A stretch of DNA of 64,000 nt from QYOJ01 sp964642545 (GCA_964642545.1 CAZXQU010000001.1:137502-201501), one strand, 5' to 3'. Shown: positions 18,196 through 27,587, counted from the first letter of the stretch. Numbers and translations are program-made. Notes: generated by a model not told the origin, from the letters alone.

Positions 18196-18990
18196 ATGAA
18201 TCAACCTCTAGCATACGTACACCCGCAAGCCAGACTGGCCCCGAATGTAGTGATCGAACCCTTTGTGACGATTGATAAAAACGTTGAAATCGCAGAAGGC
18301 ACCTGGATCGGCTCAAACGTTACCATCATGGAGGGAGCCCGGATCGGTAAAAATTGCAGAATCTTTCCTGGAGCTGTGATCTCCGCTATCCCACAGGATC
18401 TGAAATATGCCGGTGAGGAGACCACCGTTAAAATCGGCGATAACGTCACGATCCGTGAATATGTAACTGTTAACCGCGGTACCAAAGCCAACAACGAAAC
18501 CGTAATCGGCAACAATACCTTACTGATGGCATACGTACATATTGCTCACGACTGTATTATAGGAAACAACGTTATTTTAGGGAATGCGACGAACCTGGCT
18601 GGCCATATTCAGATCGATGACTGGGCGATTATCGGCGGGATGGTTGCTGTACATCAATTCTCGCATATCGGCGTTCATACCATGATCTCGGGCGGGAGCC
18701 TCGTTCGTAAAGATGTTCCGCCATTCACCAAGGCAGCCAGGGAACCAATCTCTTACGTTGGTGTCAACTCTATCGGGCTTCGCCGTCGCGGTTTCACTGC
18801 CGAACAGATCAACCAGATCCAGGATATCTACCGAACGATTTACCTGAGAGGATATAACGTTTCGCGGGCTGTGGAGATGATCGAAGCAGATGTGCCGGCG
18901 ACACCGGAACGGGATGAGATCCTCAGTTTCATTGCCAATTCAAGCCGAGGCATCATGAAGGGATTTGGAAAAAATAACCGAGAGAAATAA
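18196..18990 (+). CDS. lpxA: UDP-N-acetylglucosamine O-acyltransferase
   Basis: 264 residues, the usual LpxA length. First acylation of lipid A. Hexapeptide beta-helix with the family sequence VISAIPQDLKYAGEET, REYVTVNRGTK, the catalytic His in AYVHIAHDCIIGN and HQFSHIG. A C-terminal helical part follows (GVNSIGLRRRGF, SFIANSSRGIMKG). It comes six bases after lpxC/fabZ, in the order lpxD-lpxC/fabZ-lpxA. Confidence 0.97.
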   Translation: MNQPLAYVHPQARLAPNVVIEPFVTIDKNVEIAEGTWIGSNVTIMEGARIGKNCRIFPGAVISAIPQDLKYAGEETTVKIGDNVTIREYVTVNRGTKANNETVIGNNTLLMAYVHIAHDCIIGNNVILGNATNLAGHIQIDDWAIIGGMVAVHQFSHIGVHTMISGGSLVRKDVPPFTKAAREPISYVGVNSIGLRRRGFTAEQINQIQDIYRTIYLRGYNVSRAVEMIEADVPATPERDEILSFIANSSRGIMKGFGKNNREK

Positions 18991-19002
18991 GCTATTTCCT
19001 GT

Positions 19003-19623
19003 ATGACGATCACCCTCAACGGGATAGGTAAAAAGTTCAATACTGAGTGGATCTTCAGGAACCTCACCAGCCAGTTTGAAGCAGGAGAGCGAACTGTTAT
19101 TACAGGCCGTAACGGATCGGGAAAGTCAACCCTGTTACAGGTTATCGCCGGGAACATTCACCCCACTCAGGGAAGTATTGAATACAAACTAAACGGAAAG
19201 GTAATCCCCGACACAGAGATATTTCGACACCTTGCTCTTGTTGCCCCCTACCAAGAGCTGATCGAAGAGTTCACCCTGAAAGAGATGCTGGAGTTCCACT
19301 TTTCATTCAAACCGCTGGTCGAAGGCTTTACAATCCCGAAAATCATCGATCTCCTCTCCTTCTCTCAGGTAAAGACCAAACCTATCCTAAAATACTCTTC
19401 CGGCATGAAGCAACGGGTAAAACTTGTTTGCGCCCTGCTGAGTGATACTCCCTTGCTCTTCCTGGATGAGCCAACAACCAACCTCGACAAAGCCGGGATT
19501 GACTTCTACCTTCAGCTGGTCGACGACCACGCTAAAAGCCGTACCATCCTCGTTTGCTCAAATATGCAGTTGGTTGAGAGTAGATTTTGTGAAAGGGAGA
19601 TCCGGATTGAAGACTACAAGTAG
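19003..19623 (+). CDS. ABC transporter ATP-binding protein
   Basis: A small ATPase of 206 residues. Walker A GRNGSGKSTLLQ near residue 36, signature YSSGMKQRVKLVCALL near 130, Walker B PLLFLDEPTTNLD near 150. No membrane subunit is encoded nearby, so the substrate is unknown. Such short ATPases in Bacteroidota often lie next to lpxA. It starts 12 bases after lpxA and probably belongs to the same transcript. The TAG stop opens into a repeat block. Confidence 0.85.
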   Translation: MTITLNGIGKKFNTEWIFRNLTSQFEAGERTVITGRNGSGKSTLLQVIAGNIHPTQGSIEYKLNGKVIPDTEIFRHLALVAPYQELIEEFTLKEMLEFHFSFKPLVEGFTIPKIIDLLSFSQVKTKPILKYSSGMKQRVKLVCALLSDTPLLFLDEPTTNLDKAGIDFYLQLVDDHAKSRTILVCSNMQLVESRFCEREIRIEDYK

Positions 19624-19706
19624 CGAAATCAGTGGGCAGTGGGCAGTGAACAGTGGGCAGTGGAGAAGAATATCTCGAATTACGTCTCACGTCTTACGTC
19701 TCACTC
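19621..19706. repeat. GGCAGTG heptamers joined to ACGTCTC heptamers between convergent genes
   Basis: Starts at the stop codon of the ABC gene and ends at the stop of the convergent lpxD paralogue. 19630-19662 carries GGCAGTG-like units on the plus strand; 19680-19703 carries TACGTCTCACGTCTT-like units. The same ACGTCTC family lies downstream of murD at 34355-34420, also on the minus-strand gene's 3' side. Confidence 0.85.
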
Positions 19707-20618
19707 CTCCCCAATAAGTCTCCTCAGTTTCGCCATCTCTTTCCACTTTTTACGGGCTTCACCAACAGGGACACCCCAGTATGTTTTTCCACCTTCGATG
19801 GATTTGTCGATGCCCGACATGGCGTAAACGATTGCACCTTTGCCAATTACTAGGTCTTTGTTGACTGAGACACGTGCCCAGAGGATGACATCGTCTTCAA
19901 TTCGGGTGACACCGGCAATGGCACAATGGGAACCTATCAAACAGTTACGGCCAACAAACGTGTCGTGGCCGATCTGCACATGATTGTCAATTTTGGTGCC
20001 GGCAGAGATGATTGTATCCCCTGAAACACCCTTGTCGATAGAGGTAAGGGCTCCTATTTCAACCCTCTCTTCCAGCACAGTCCTGCCACACGATTCCAAC
20101 TTTTTCCAACCATCGGGACGACGTTGAAAATAGTAGGCATCGGCACCGATCACAGCACCTGAGTGGATGATCACCTGATCGCCAATTACCGAATAGTCGT
20201 AGATGCTTGCATTGGCATGGATCAGGCAATTTTTGCCAATGACGACATGGTTTCCAATAAATGCACCAGGCTGGATCACAGTTCCTTCACCAATAGTAGC
20301 CGAGGGACTTACCATGACTGCTGCAAATTCGAACGGGCGAAACCGGACTGCTAGCGAAACATAGTCGTCGAATGGCCGTTCGGAGATGATTAATGCTTTC
20401 CCAGCAGGGCAATCAACCTCCTTGTTGATGAGGATCGTTGTTGCTTTTGAGTTGAGTGCTTTGGAGTAGTATTTGGGATGATCGACGAAGGTTAGATCGC
20501 CCTCTTCAACCATATGGATCTCATTGATCCCTGTAACCTGATGAGCAGAATCCCCGATAAACCGGGCACCGAGGGAACTGGCGAGCTCTTTAACTGTGAG
20601 GGGTTGGGGGAATTTCAT
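19701..20618 (-). CDS. Second LpxD-like N-acyltransferase
   Basis: 305 residues with the LpxD N-terminal domain (LTFVDHPKYYSKALNSKATTILI, about 37-60) and a hexapeptide helix (SATIGEGTVIQPGAFIGNHV onward). It contains QIGHDTFVGRNCLIGSHCAIAG, where the catalytic His of LpxD is expected, and a C-terminal KEMAKLRRLIGEE helix. It is clearly diverged from the LpxD at 15759. Its partner upstream is efp, three bases away. A second LpxD-like gene beside efp occurs in other Bacteroidota; whether it acylates lipid A or another sugar nucleotide is unclear. Confidence 0.85.
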   Translation of the reverse strand: MKFPQPLTVKELASSLGARFIGDSAHQVTGINEIHMVEEGDLTFVDHPKYYSKALNSKATTILINKEVDCPAGKALIISERPFDDYVSLAVRFRPFEFAAVMVSPSATIGEGTVIQPGAFIGNHVVIGKNCLIHANASIYDYSVIGDQVIIHSGAVIGADAYYFQRRPDGWKKLESCGRTVLEERVEIGALTSIDKGVSGDTIISAGTKIDNHVQIGHDTFVGRNCLIGSHCAIAGVTRIEDDVILWARVSVNKDLVIGKGAIVYAMSGIDKSIEGGKTYWGVPVGEARKKWKEMAKLRRLIGEE

Positions 20619-20620
20619 AA

Positions 20621-21187
20621 TTAACTTTTAACTCTCTCCCCGTACTCTCCCGTCCTTGTATCGATCCGTATGACCTCACCGGTTTCGATAAAGAGAGGTA
20701 CTTTAACGATTGCGCCCGTCTCCATGGTAGCTTCTTTCAGGGCATTGGTAGCAGTATTACCCCGAAAACCAGGTTCGGTATAGGTAATGGCAAGTTCAAC
20801 GTAGGCAGGGAGATCACAACTGAGAGGTGTCTCCGTATCGGCATGAAAAACAATCTCCACCTCCTGTCCCTCTTTCAGGAATTGAGGAGCACTGATAATC
20901 CCTTCTGGAATAGGGGTCTGCTCGAAGGTCTCTGTATGCATGAAATGATACCCTGTATCATCTTTATAAAGGTACTGATGAGGTCGGCGTTCAACCCGGG
21001 CGATATCAATTTTTTCGCCGGAGTTGAAGGTGTTTGGAATCACCCGGCCGGTGCGCAGGCTCTTCAGTTTTGTACGAACGAAAGCTCCGCCTTTACCAGG
21101 TTTCACATGCTGAAATTCAATGATTGAAAAGAGATCGTTGTTAAAATCTATTACCAATCCATTTCGGATATCTGAGGTTGTTGCCAT
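20621..21187 (-). CDS. efp: Translation elongation factor P
   Basis: 188 residues, the normal EF-P length, with the three beta-barrel domains. The loop at KPGKGGAFVR places Lys32 at the tip that is modified in many bacteria. The C-terminal signature is TGEVIRIDTRTGEYGERV. It relieves ribosome stalling at proline runs. No modification gene (epmA, earP, ymfI type) is in the window, so the modification cannot be predicted. Confidence 0.97.
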   Translation of the reverse strand: MATTSDIRNGLVIDFNNDLFSIIEFQHVKPGKGGAFVRTKLKSLRTGRVIPNTFNSGEKIDIARVERRPHQYLYKDDTGYHFMHTETFEQTPIPEGIISAPQFLKEGQEVEIVFHADTETPLSCDLPAYVELAITYTEPGFRGNTATNALKEATMETGAIVKVPLFIETGEVIRIDTRTGEYGERVKS

Positions 21188-21224
21188 AACTTAAATTAAT
21201 CGTAACTGGTTCTTAAAAGGGGTG

Positions 21225-21232
21225 CAAAGTTA
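21225..21232 (-). promoter_or_regulatory. TAACTTTG -7 box for efp
   Basis: On the minus strand TAACTTTG fits TAnnTTTG, 37 bases before the efp ATG. It probably drives efp and the lpxD paralogue together. Confidence 0.45.
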
Positions 21233-21256
21233 AAGGAAAATATCGAGGGAAAAAAG

Positions 21257-21291
21257 TACTGCCTACTGCCCACTGCCAACTGAAGACTGCT
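21257..21291 (-). repeat. GGCAGTG heptamers at the end of the O-antigen ligase gene
   Basis: Four to five imperfect units (ACTGCCT, ACTGCCC, ACTGCCA, ACTGAAG on the plus strand). They encode the ligase's last residues (SSVGSGQ) and its TAG stop, and continue six bases beyond it. Confidence 0.85.
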
Positions 21292-22744
21292 CCTCTGCTT
21301 TGTTCTGGTACATGTCTAATGCGACAAGCATGGCAATAAATGCCCACACAGGGACAGAAGCTTTATCAGTATCGAGGAAGTTGTTGAGGGTTCCATGGAG
21401 GAAGTAGGTTATTAATCCGAGAAGTACGGTGAGGCTTATAAGTTTCGTTTCAGGGGTTGTCGCCTGTTTATGGACTTTGATTCCATATACGACTACCATG
21501 ATGACCAGGATTAACATAATTAGCATACCAGGCAACCCCTCCTCTGAGAGAGGGCCAATGAATTCACTATGTGCATTCCCCCTGTCGCCGGCGTTGGTAC
21601 TGATCAACGTCTTCTCTTTGGAGAGCTGAAATGGGGCGTATTCAAACTGATATGTACCTGGGCCAAAACCGAAAACCGGTCTTTCGCTAAACATCCTGAA
21701 AGCCGATTGCCACCTGTTGATTCGTTCAAGGTTGGAGTCGTCTGTAGAAATGTTGGACATGGACTGTACATGTTCGGTAAAGTCGCCGGAGGTTCCCTGT
21801 TTATTTCGTTCCAGACCATCCCAAATCTGCTGCTGAAACATAAAAAAGAAAATAAGCAATCCACCTGTGATCACAGCGATCCATTTGAACTTAATCCTGA
21901 AAAGGATCACGAAATAAACCATCAGCGTAGCTACAATGCTGATCCAGGCAGCCCGGCAGAAGGAGAGATAAAGAGCTGCCAACAGAATTACCATGACAAT
22001 GAAAGCAAAAAAGCGTGTGGTTTTTCCATAAACCCTGCTAAAGGTAAAACCAACAAAGACAGGCAGGAATAGGGCCAATATCGCACCATATGCAGTATGG
22101 TCATTGTAGAACGGTTCCATCACCCAGTGCCCGGCCTCCTCTTCGAAGCCAAAGGATGAATGATGTATGACCGTATAAAAGATCACCCCCATCAGAGGAA
22201 TAGCATAGAGCCAGATAAAAAGGCGGATGTTAAGTGTCTTTCGGAAAAGAAGGATGCCGAGGAAATAAAAAGGAATCACAAACCATAACCTGGCCAGCAG
22301 GTATTTGAATGATACCAGGGGGATTTGGCTGGTTAAGCTGGTGATAAACATCCAGGTAAGTGAAACAATAACAATGATGCTTACCGGATGAGTCCAAATC
22401 TTTTTGTCGAAATCATTTTTATAAAACAGTTTCAGGATAAAGATCAGGACCACTCCAAAAAGTAACGGTTCGGTAGGAACTGAGATCCCTGCCCCTAACT
22501 CATACTGCACCATGTTCACAGCAATCGGCGTAGTAAAGGCGATCAGTAAAAGAATCCAGTCAAGTCTTGTGAAATAAAAGTAGAGAAGCACCAATAAAAC
22601 AGGGATGGCCAGTGAATAATAAATATCCTTATACACCATGTAGGCATTAAGCAAGATATAGGCCAGGCTGATGATGTATACCCACACCACTTTATATCTC
22701 TCCATCAGTCCGGAGATTCCCGTTCCTGAAAGGATGTTAGGCAT
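21263..22744 (-). CDS. O-antigen ligase/polymerase family membrane protein
   Basis: 493 residues from the ATG at 22744 (a TTG at 22792 would overlap the Wzz gene further). About twelve hydrophobic segments, with the large loop near 330-400 containing RWQSAFRMFSERPVFGFGPG and NAHSEFIGPLSEEGLPG. This is the Wzy_C/O-antigen ligase signature, with the Arg and His residues expected. It joins or polymerises surface polysaccharide at the periplasmic face. It overlaps the upstream Wzz by eight bases. The C-terminal SSVGSGQ comes from a repeat and is probably not functional. Confidence 0.85.
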   Translation of the reverse strand: MPNILSGTGISGLMERYKVVWVYIISLAYILLNAYMVYKDIYYSLAIPVLLVLLYFYFTRLDWILLLIAFTTPIAVNMVQYELGAGISVPTEPLLFGVVLIFILKLFYKNDFDKKIWTHPVSIIVIVSLTWMFITSLTSQIPLVSFKYLLARLWFVIPFYFLGILLFRKTLNIRLFIWLYAIPLMGVIFYTVIHHSSFGFEEEAGHWVMEPFYNDHTAYGAILALFLPVFVGFTFSRVYGKTTRFFAFIVMVILLAALYLSFCRAAWISIVATLMVYFVILFRIKFKWIAVITGGLLIFFFMFQQQIWDGLERNKQGTSGDFTEHVQSMSNISTDDSNLERINRWQSAFRMFSERPVFGFGPGTYQFEYAPFQLSKEKTLISTNAGDRGNAHSEFIGPLSEEGLPGMLIMLILVIMVVVYGIKVHKQATTPETKLISLTVLLGLITYFLHGTLNNFLDTDKASVPVWAFIAMLVALDMYQNKAEEQSSVGSGQ

Positions 22745-23699
22745 GTTTCGGTGGAAACTGTTTTGAAAATCTGGATCGTTCAATAAGTCCAATCACAATG
22801 AGAGCCAGTGCGAACATTGCCAACATGGAGCCAACCACGATGAGCCAACGGATTGGAGAAGCTTTCTTATCAGAAACATACGGTTTGGTGAGAATGTTCA
22901 TGTGGGTGTATTCACGGTTATAATTGAGCAAGGCCCTGTCATAGTCAAGTTTGAAGAAGGCAAACTCTTCCGTTTCTGCAACCAGCATCTCCTGGATGAG
23001 CAGCATCTCCGGTCCTTTTTCTTCAATATTTTTTTTGTATTTAATCGCTTCATTGTAACGTCCGGCCTGGGTTCCGGTACCCAGCAGGGCACGCATCACC
23101 TCACGGGTTTGTGCCTGGTACTCCATCAATCCGAATTTTGTTCCCAACTCTTCAGCGCGTTGCCGCAATGAGTCGATTTTCAGCTTTTTTTCATTGACAA
23201 CAATCTCGTAGTTAATCAATACCTCATAAAATTTATCCTTATGCATTTTCCTCACTTTCATGTTGTAGAAGTCAAGGATGGCGTTAACCATATCACAGGC
23301 CATCCGGGGATCAGGATCGAGCACCTCGATATTCACAGCCTCGTTGGGAGTTTTACTGATCTTCACCCGTTGGATATAGATCCAATAGAGAGTGCTGAGG
23401 AAATGGGTATAGTTAGAGTCGACCTTCCAATGTGCAGCAAGGTCAAATTTTCCAATCACGCTATCTCGGATATCTCCGGAGCTGAGGATCTCAATCATCT
23501 GTTCAGTCTCGTTCTCATCTGAATATGGCGCTATGTTGGAAGGATAAACCACAGCGTAGGATTTATAGAGTGGAGTAATCACCATAGGGCCCGAGAAGAT
23601 AATCGAAATGACGAGAGCAAGGACTACGATGACCGCCAGGTGAATCTTCCACCGGAATAGGATATCAACGATATTCTTGCTGTTGAAAAAGGGTTCCAT
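22737..23699 (-). CDS. Wzz-like polysaccharide chain-length protein (first copy)
   Basis: 320 residues. A transmembrane segment near the N-terminus (LAVIVVLALVISIIFSG, about 20-38), a periplasmic part with helical stretches around 160-260 (VVNEKKLKIDSLRQRAEEL), and a second membrane segment near the C-terminus (WLIVVGSMLAMFALALIVIGLI). Before the second segment comes the Pro-containing PIRW motif typical of Wzz/PCP proteins. No tyrosine kinase domain is attached. It controls polymer length, together with the adjacent paralogue and ligase. Confidence 0.8.
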   Translation of the reverse strand: MEPFFNSKNIVDILFRWKIHLAVIVVLALVISIIFSGPMVITPLYKSYAVVYPSNIAPYSDENETEQMIEILSSGDIRDSVIGKFDLAAHWKVDSNYTHFLSTLYWIYIQRVKISKTPNEAVNIEVLDPDPRMACDMVNAILDFYNMKVRKMHKDKFYEVLINYEIVVNEKKLKIDSLRQRAEELGTKFGLMEYQAQTREVMRALLGTGTQAGRYNEAIKYKKNIEEKGPEMLLIQEMLVAETEEFAFFKLDYDRALLNYNREYTHMNILTKPYVSDKKASPIRWLIVVGSMLAMFALALIVIGLIERSRFSKQFPPKHA

Positions 23700-23734
23700 A
23701 TATATTTCTTTTGAGTTTACTAAAATTGGTTTGG

Positions 23735-24781
23735 TTACGACTGTCCTAACTGAAATTTCTTCTGGGCGTTAGCGGCAGAGATCTTCTCAACAACCATGAT
23801 AATGATGATTGTTAAAAATAGTGAGGAGATGATAGAAACAAGCATAATGAGCCAACGGATCGGATAGGACTTTCTTTCCGCTTTGTAGGCATCACTTACG
23901 ATAAATTTTTGAGGGATATTCTCCTGGGCATCAACTTTTGCCTCTTTTAATCTTGATTGAAGGAGGGTAAGCTGTTCGGTTTTGAACTCCAGGGAATTCT
24001 TCAACGACATGTAAATGCCTCCATATTTCCCTAGTACATCTAATCGTTTCTGAAGAGCTTTTTGTGCCTCAACGTTGCCGTTCATAATGGCGATAGCCAT
24101 CTGCTGGTTCATAACCTGAGATTGGTACTCTACATCATTCACCCCCAGTTTACCCAAGGTAACAATGGAATCAACAACGACATAAATCTCGCTTTGAAGA
24201 TTGTTATATTCTTCCTCCACGATTGATAACCCCTGGATGGCCCGAAGGTGCTGCATATCGTTTTTTGTAGAGTCAAGCAAAGCTGCAATGGTGTTGGCAA
24301 TGTCAGCAGCCAACTGTGGGTCGGTATCGTAGACTGTGATCTGAACGGCCATAAACGGTGTCCTGCGAAAACTAATATTCCGGTCATACTCATCAAAGAG
24401 CCTGGAATATTTATATTTTGTAGCAGAGTCAATCCCGTAATGGTCCATCAAGTTGAACTTCAAAATCACACGGTCGCGAATTTTGTTGGAATTGAGAATC
24501 TGCATCAGTTGTTCGGCCTGCTCATCCTCACCAAACGACATCAGGTCTTCACCTTTCTGATTGTTCTCAGTCAACAGCGCTTTGGATACCGAATTGGTAC
24601 TCGCCGGAAACATGATGACAGTTGACCTAAACTTTGGTGTAATAAACCAGGGCAGGGAGAAAAACCAGGAACCGGCGAACGCCACAATCATTACGATGAA
24701 GAGGGGTTTACGCCATTTATAAAGAAAGATCACGATGTTGGAAGAGTCGAAATCTTCCCTTCTTATAGGGTCATGGATCAT
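23735..24781 (-). CDS. Wzz-like polysaccharide chain-length protein (second copy)
   Basis: 348 residues, same plan as its neighbour: an N-terminal membrane helix at about 28-52, a long periplasmic helical section (EEYNNLQSEIYVVVDSIVTLGKLGV), then SYPIRWLIMLVSIISSLFLTIIIIMVV. The two proteins share FKSTV/YKSYAVVYP-like strands and an EQLMQIL..NKIRD / EQMIEIL..GDIRD segment, so they arose by tandem duplication. They may form a mixed oligomer. It is the first gene of the Wzz-Wzz-ligase transcript. Confidence 0.8.
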   Translation of the reverse strand: MIHDPIRREDFDSSNIVIFLYKWRKPLFIVMIVAFAGSWFFSLPWFITPKFRSTVIMFPASTNSVSKALLTENNQKGEDLMSFGEDEQAEQLMQILNSNKIRDRVILKFNLMDHYGIDSATKYKYSRLFDEYDRNISFRRTPFMAVQITVYDTDPQLAADIANTIAALLDSTKNDMQHLRAIQGLSIVEEEYNNLQSEIYVVVDSIVTLGKLGVNDVEYQSQVMNQQMAIAIMNGNVEAQKALQKRLDVLGKYGGIYMSLKNSLEFKTEQLTLLQSRLKEAKVDAQENIPQKFIVSDAYKAERKSYPIRWLIMLVSIISSLFLTIIIIMVVEKISAANAQKKFQLGQS

Positions 24782-24803
24782 AGCAAGTTGATCAAAATTT
24801 TGC

Positions 24804-24811
24804 CAAAGGTA
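24804..24811 (-). promoter_or_regulatory. TACCTTTG -7 box for the polysaccharide transcript
   Basis: On the minus strand TACCTTTG lies 22 bases before the ATG of the second-copy Wzz gene, at a position suited to start the Wzz-Wzz-ligase message. Confidence 0.45.
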
Positions 24812-24861
24812 GAGAATTTTGGGAAATGAACAAGAGGAGTTGCCATATTTGATATTCCCAA

Positions 24862-26340
24862 TTAGCTGTCTCTGCGGAGGATGCCAATGAGTGCCCGGAA
24901 GTGAAGAAGCCGAAGAATGACAGCAAGGAATAAGGAGATGATGAGCGCCAGTGTAAAGTTAGAAATCCAGGCCAGATTTGCCGGGAGTCCGGGAATGGTG
25001 ATCGTAATCTGGCGTGAAAGCCAGGTGAAGAGAATCACTCCACAAACGAAGAAGAAGAGGGTTAAAAGGAAACGGTAATTTACCTTGAATTTAAAGATCC
25101 GTTGAACCAGAATAACCTGTGCAAAAGCAGCAAAAATCTGTGTTGAGAGACTGGATATCGCACTTCCATAAGCCATAAGTCGAGGGATCAACAGGATGTT
25201 TACGGCAAGGTTAATTATCAGGCTAATGGCAGCGATGATATTCAACTCTTTTAGGTTCCCGTTTGCGGTAAGGAGGGTTCCGAAAATGTATGTAGTAGAA
25301 ATTGCTATAAATCCCAGCATCAAGAGCTGGAATACTGGTGCCGATTGAGTGGTGTCGGAGTCATAAAGCAGATTCATCATCTCGCTGCTATAAAAGAATG
25401 ATAATACGGCAACAATAGTCGCCACGGTGATGATCAGGGTATAGGATAGCTTCAGCATCTCTTCCACCGACTCTTTGAGCTTGATCATCCTGGAGAAGAT
25501 TGGAATCAGGAGTACAGCAAAGAGAAACGAGATCATCGTAGCAGCATCCAGCAGCCTGAAACCATGGGCATAAATACCAGCTTGTTCACTCCCCAGTGTT
25601 TTGCCAAGAATCTTCCCAAGCATGACCGGATCAAGACGGTTGTACAATGTCATCAGGAGAACCATCAACGCAAACGGCATGCTTTTCTTGATAATCATCA
25701 GAAAGAAGGGCCAATGCCAATTCAATTTCTGGAACTTCGATTTTCGAATAACGATAAACAGCGCAATAAGGGCAGTAAAAAAATAAGCGGCCGTTTGGCT
25801 GTAAACGAACCATTCGATGCGGAAAGGTATATCTGTAAGTTGCCCCCAAAGCAACACGCTGCAAAAGAGAATCATGAGCAGTCGATCTAGAATAGAAAGC
25901 AGACTGTCTGTTTTAAAAAGCAAAAGTCCAGAGATATTTGACCGAAGGTAGAGGATGAACGAGGAGAGAAACTGATTGAATGCCAGAAAAGCAAGCAAGA
26001 AAAGCTGATCGCCGGAGTATCCCATGATAAAAACCGCGATCACATAGGTGATAAGGATGTAAAGAATTCCCAGCAGGAATTTCAGCACCAGGATGCCTGA
26101 AAAGTGTTTATTCAGCAGGTGGTTGTGCTGGGCAATGTTTCTGTTGTTGAAGTTGGTGATTCCCAGATCCAGCAGAATATTGAAAAGAAAAGAGAAGTTG
26201 AAGATCACAAAATAGAAGCCATAATCCTCCACGCCTACAGTATTCTGAACGGTTCTGTCGATCCCAAAAATCCAGAAAGGCTTCACGAGAAGGTTCAAAA
26301 AAAGAAGCAGTCCCAGATTTGTCAGAAATTTACGTTGCAT
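24862..26340 (-). CDS. Polysaccharide flippase (Wzx/MurJ-like fold)
   Basis: 492 residues with about 12-14 hydrophobic segments and few charged loops. The opening (NLLVKPFWIFGIDRTVQNTVGVEDYGFYF) resembles oligosaccharide flippases of the Polysacc_synt family. It probably moves a lipid-linked repeat unit across the inner membrane for the ligase and Wzz proteins encoded downstream on the same strand. The gap to the Wzz gene is 80 bases and contains that gene's promoter. Confidence 0.8.
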   Translation of the reverse strand: MQRKFLTNLGLLLFLNLLVKPFWIFGIDRTVQNTVGVEDYGFYFVIFNFSFLFNILLDLGITNFNNRNIAQHNHLLNKHFSGILVLKFLLGILYILITYVIAVFIMGYSGDQLFLLAFLAFNQFLSSFILYLRSNISGLLLFKTDSLLSILDRLLMILFCSVLLWGQLTDIPFRIEWFVYSQTAAYFFTALIALFIVIRKSKFQKLNWHWPFFLMIIKKSMPFALMVLLMTLYNRLDPVMLGKILGKTLGSEQAGIYAHGFRLLDAATMISFLFAVLLIPIFSRMIKLKESVEEMLKLSYTLIITVATIVAVLSFFYSSEMMNLLYDSDTTQSAPVFQLLMLGFIAISTTYIFGTLLTANGNLKELNIIAAISLIINLAVNILLIPRLMAYGSAISSLSTQIFAAFAQVILVQRIFKFKVNYRFLLTLFFFVCGVILFTWLSRQITITIPGLPANLAWISNFTLALIISLFLAVILRLLHFRALIGILRRDS

Positions 26341-26411
26341 GGATTTTATGAAAAATCCCTTGAAGAAGGGGAAAGGGTTTCTTTTTCAAAAAAATAGTGT
26401 GATATTTGCTA

Positions 26412-26419
26412 CAAAGTTA
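26412..26419 (-). promoter_or_regulatory. TAACTTTG -7 box for the flippase gene
   Basis: On the minus strand TAACTTTG lies 71 bases before the flippase ATG, in the divergent gap shared with the glycosyltransferase gene. Confidence 0.35.
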
Positions 26420-26452
26420 AGAATTTTCTGAACCAAGAAACGTACTATCCTG

Positions 26453-27583
26453 ATGAATATTGCGGTTAACACCCGACTGCTGCTGAAAGACAAACTCGAA
26501 GGGATCGGGTGGTTTACTTATGAATCGTTGAAACGAATCACCACACAACATCCCGAGCACCATTTTTATTTTATCTTTGACCGGCCCTTTTCAGGTGATT
26601 TTATCTTCTCTGACAACATCACACCCTTGGTCCAGTACCCACCGGCACGCCATCCATTTCTCTATTATGCCTGGTTCGAATACAGCCTTCCATCTCTTCT
26701 CAACCGTTTGAAGCCCGACCTGTTTCTATCCCCCGACGGTTTTCTTTCCCTTCGCTATAAAGGAAAGTCGATGAATGTGATCCACGATCTCAATTTCGAA
26801 CATTACCCCGAAGATCTTCCATTTCTTACACGTAGATACTATCGGCATTACTTTCCAAAATATGCACAGAAGGCAGTACGGATAGCAACCGTTTCAGAAT
26901 ACTCTCGCCAGGATATTGTCAAGCAATACCATGTGAGCGAAGACAAAATCGACATCGTCTACGACGGAGCCAATGAGATCTACAAACCGCTTACTGAAGA
27001 GGAGAAGGTGATGACCAGGCAGTTCTATTCTGATGGCAAGCCATTTTTTCTCTTCATCGGGTCACTTCACCCACGTAAAAATCTTTCCAACCTTTTCAGG
27101 GCATTCGACCTTTTCAAAAAGACCAATCCCTCAGACATACAGCTGCTGATCGTTGGCGCACGGAAGTGGTGGACTCCCGAGATCGACTCAGCATACCAGC
27201 GGATGATCTATTCGAGGGATGTGGTTTTCACAGGCCGTCTCAATATCGAACACCTCCGGTATGTTCTGGGTGCTGCGACTGCACTCACCTATGTCTCCTA
27301 TTTTGAGGGTTTTGGCATTCCCATTGTCGAAGCCTTCCGTTGTGGCACCCCCGTGATCACATCCGATGTCACCTCCATGCCTGAAGTTGCCGGTGATGGC
27401 GCCCTTCTGGTCGACCCTTTTGATCCCGAAACCATCGCTATGGCGATGTATAAGATCTACCAGTACAAAACCATGCGTGAGGAACTTGTCCAAAGAGGCC
27501 ATGCCCGTGAAGGGCTCTTTACATGGCAAAATACCACCGACCATCTATGGGAATCGATCCAAAAAGCATTGAAAACCAAATAA
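26453..27583 (+). CDS. GT4-type glycosyltransferase
   Basis: 376 residues with a GT-B fold. The N-terminal half has SPDGFLSLRYKGKSMNVIHDLNFEHYPE and RIATVSEYSRQDIVKQY. The C-terminal donor-binding half has FFLFIGSLHPRKNLSNLFRAF and YFEGFGIPIVEAFRCGTPVITSD, the EX7E signature of family GT4. It probably adds a sugar to the surface polysaccharide made by the divergent genes. The acceptor and donor sugars are not predictable. Confidence 0.88.
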   Translation: MNIAVNTRLLLKDKLEGIGWFTYESLKRITTQHPEHHFYFIFDRPFSGDFIFSDNITPLVQYPPARHPFLYYAWFEYSLPSLLNRLKPDLFLSPDGFLSLRYKGKSMNVIHDLNFEHYPEDLPFLTRRYYRHYFPKYAQKAVRIATVSEYSRQDIVKQYHVSEDKIDIVYDGANEIYKPLTEEEKVMTRQFYSDGKPFFLFIGSLHPRKNLSNLFRAFDLFKKTNPSDIQLLIVGARKWWTPEIDSAYQRMIYSRDVVFTGRLNIEHLRYVLGAATALTYVSYFEGFGIPIVEAFRCGTPVITSDVTSMPEVAGDGALLVDPFDPETIAMAMYKIYQYKTMREELVQRGHAREGLFTWQNTTDHLWESIQKALKTK

Positions 27584-27587
27584 TTGC

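Noticed and set aside
19621..19853. Short frames through the repeat block after the ABC gene
   Set aside because: They remain open only because the heptamer lacks stop codons, and they contain no domain.
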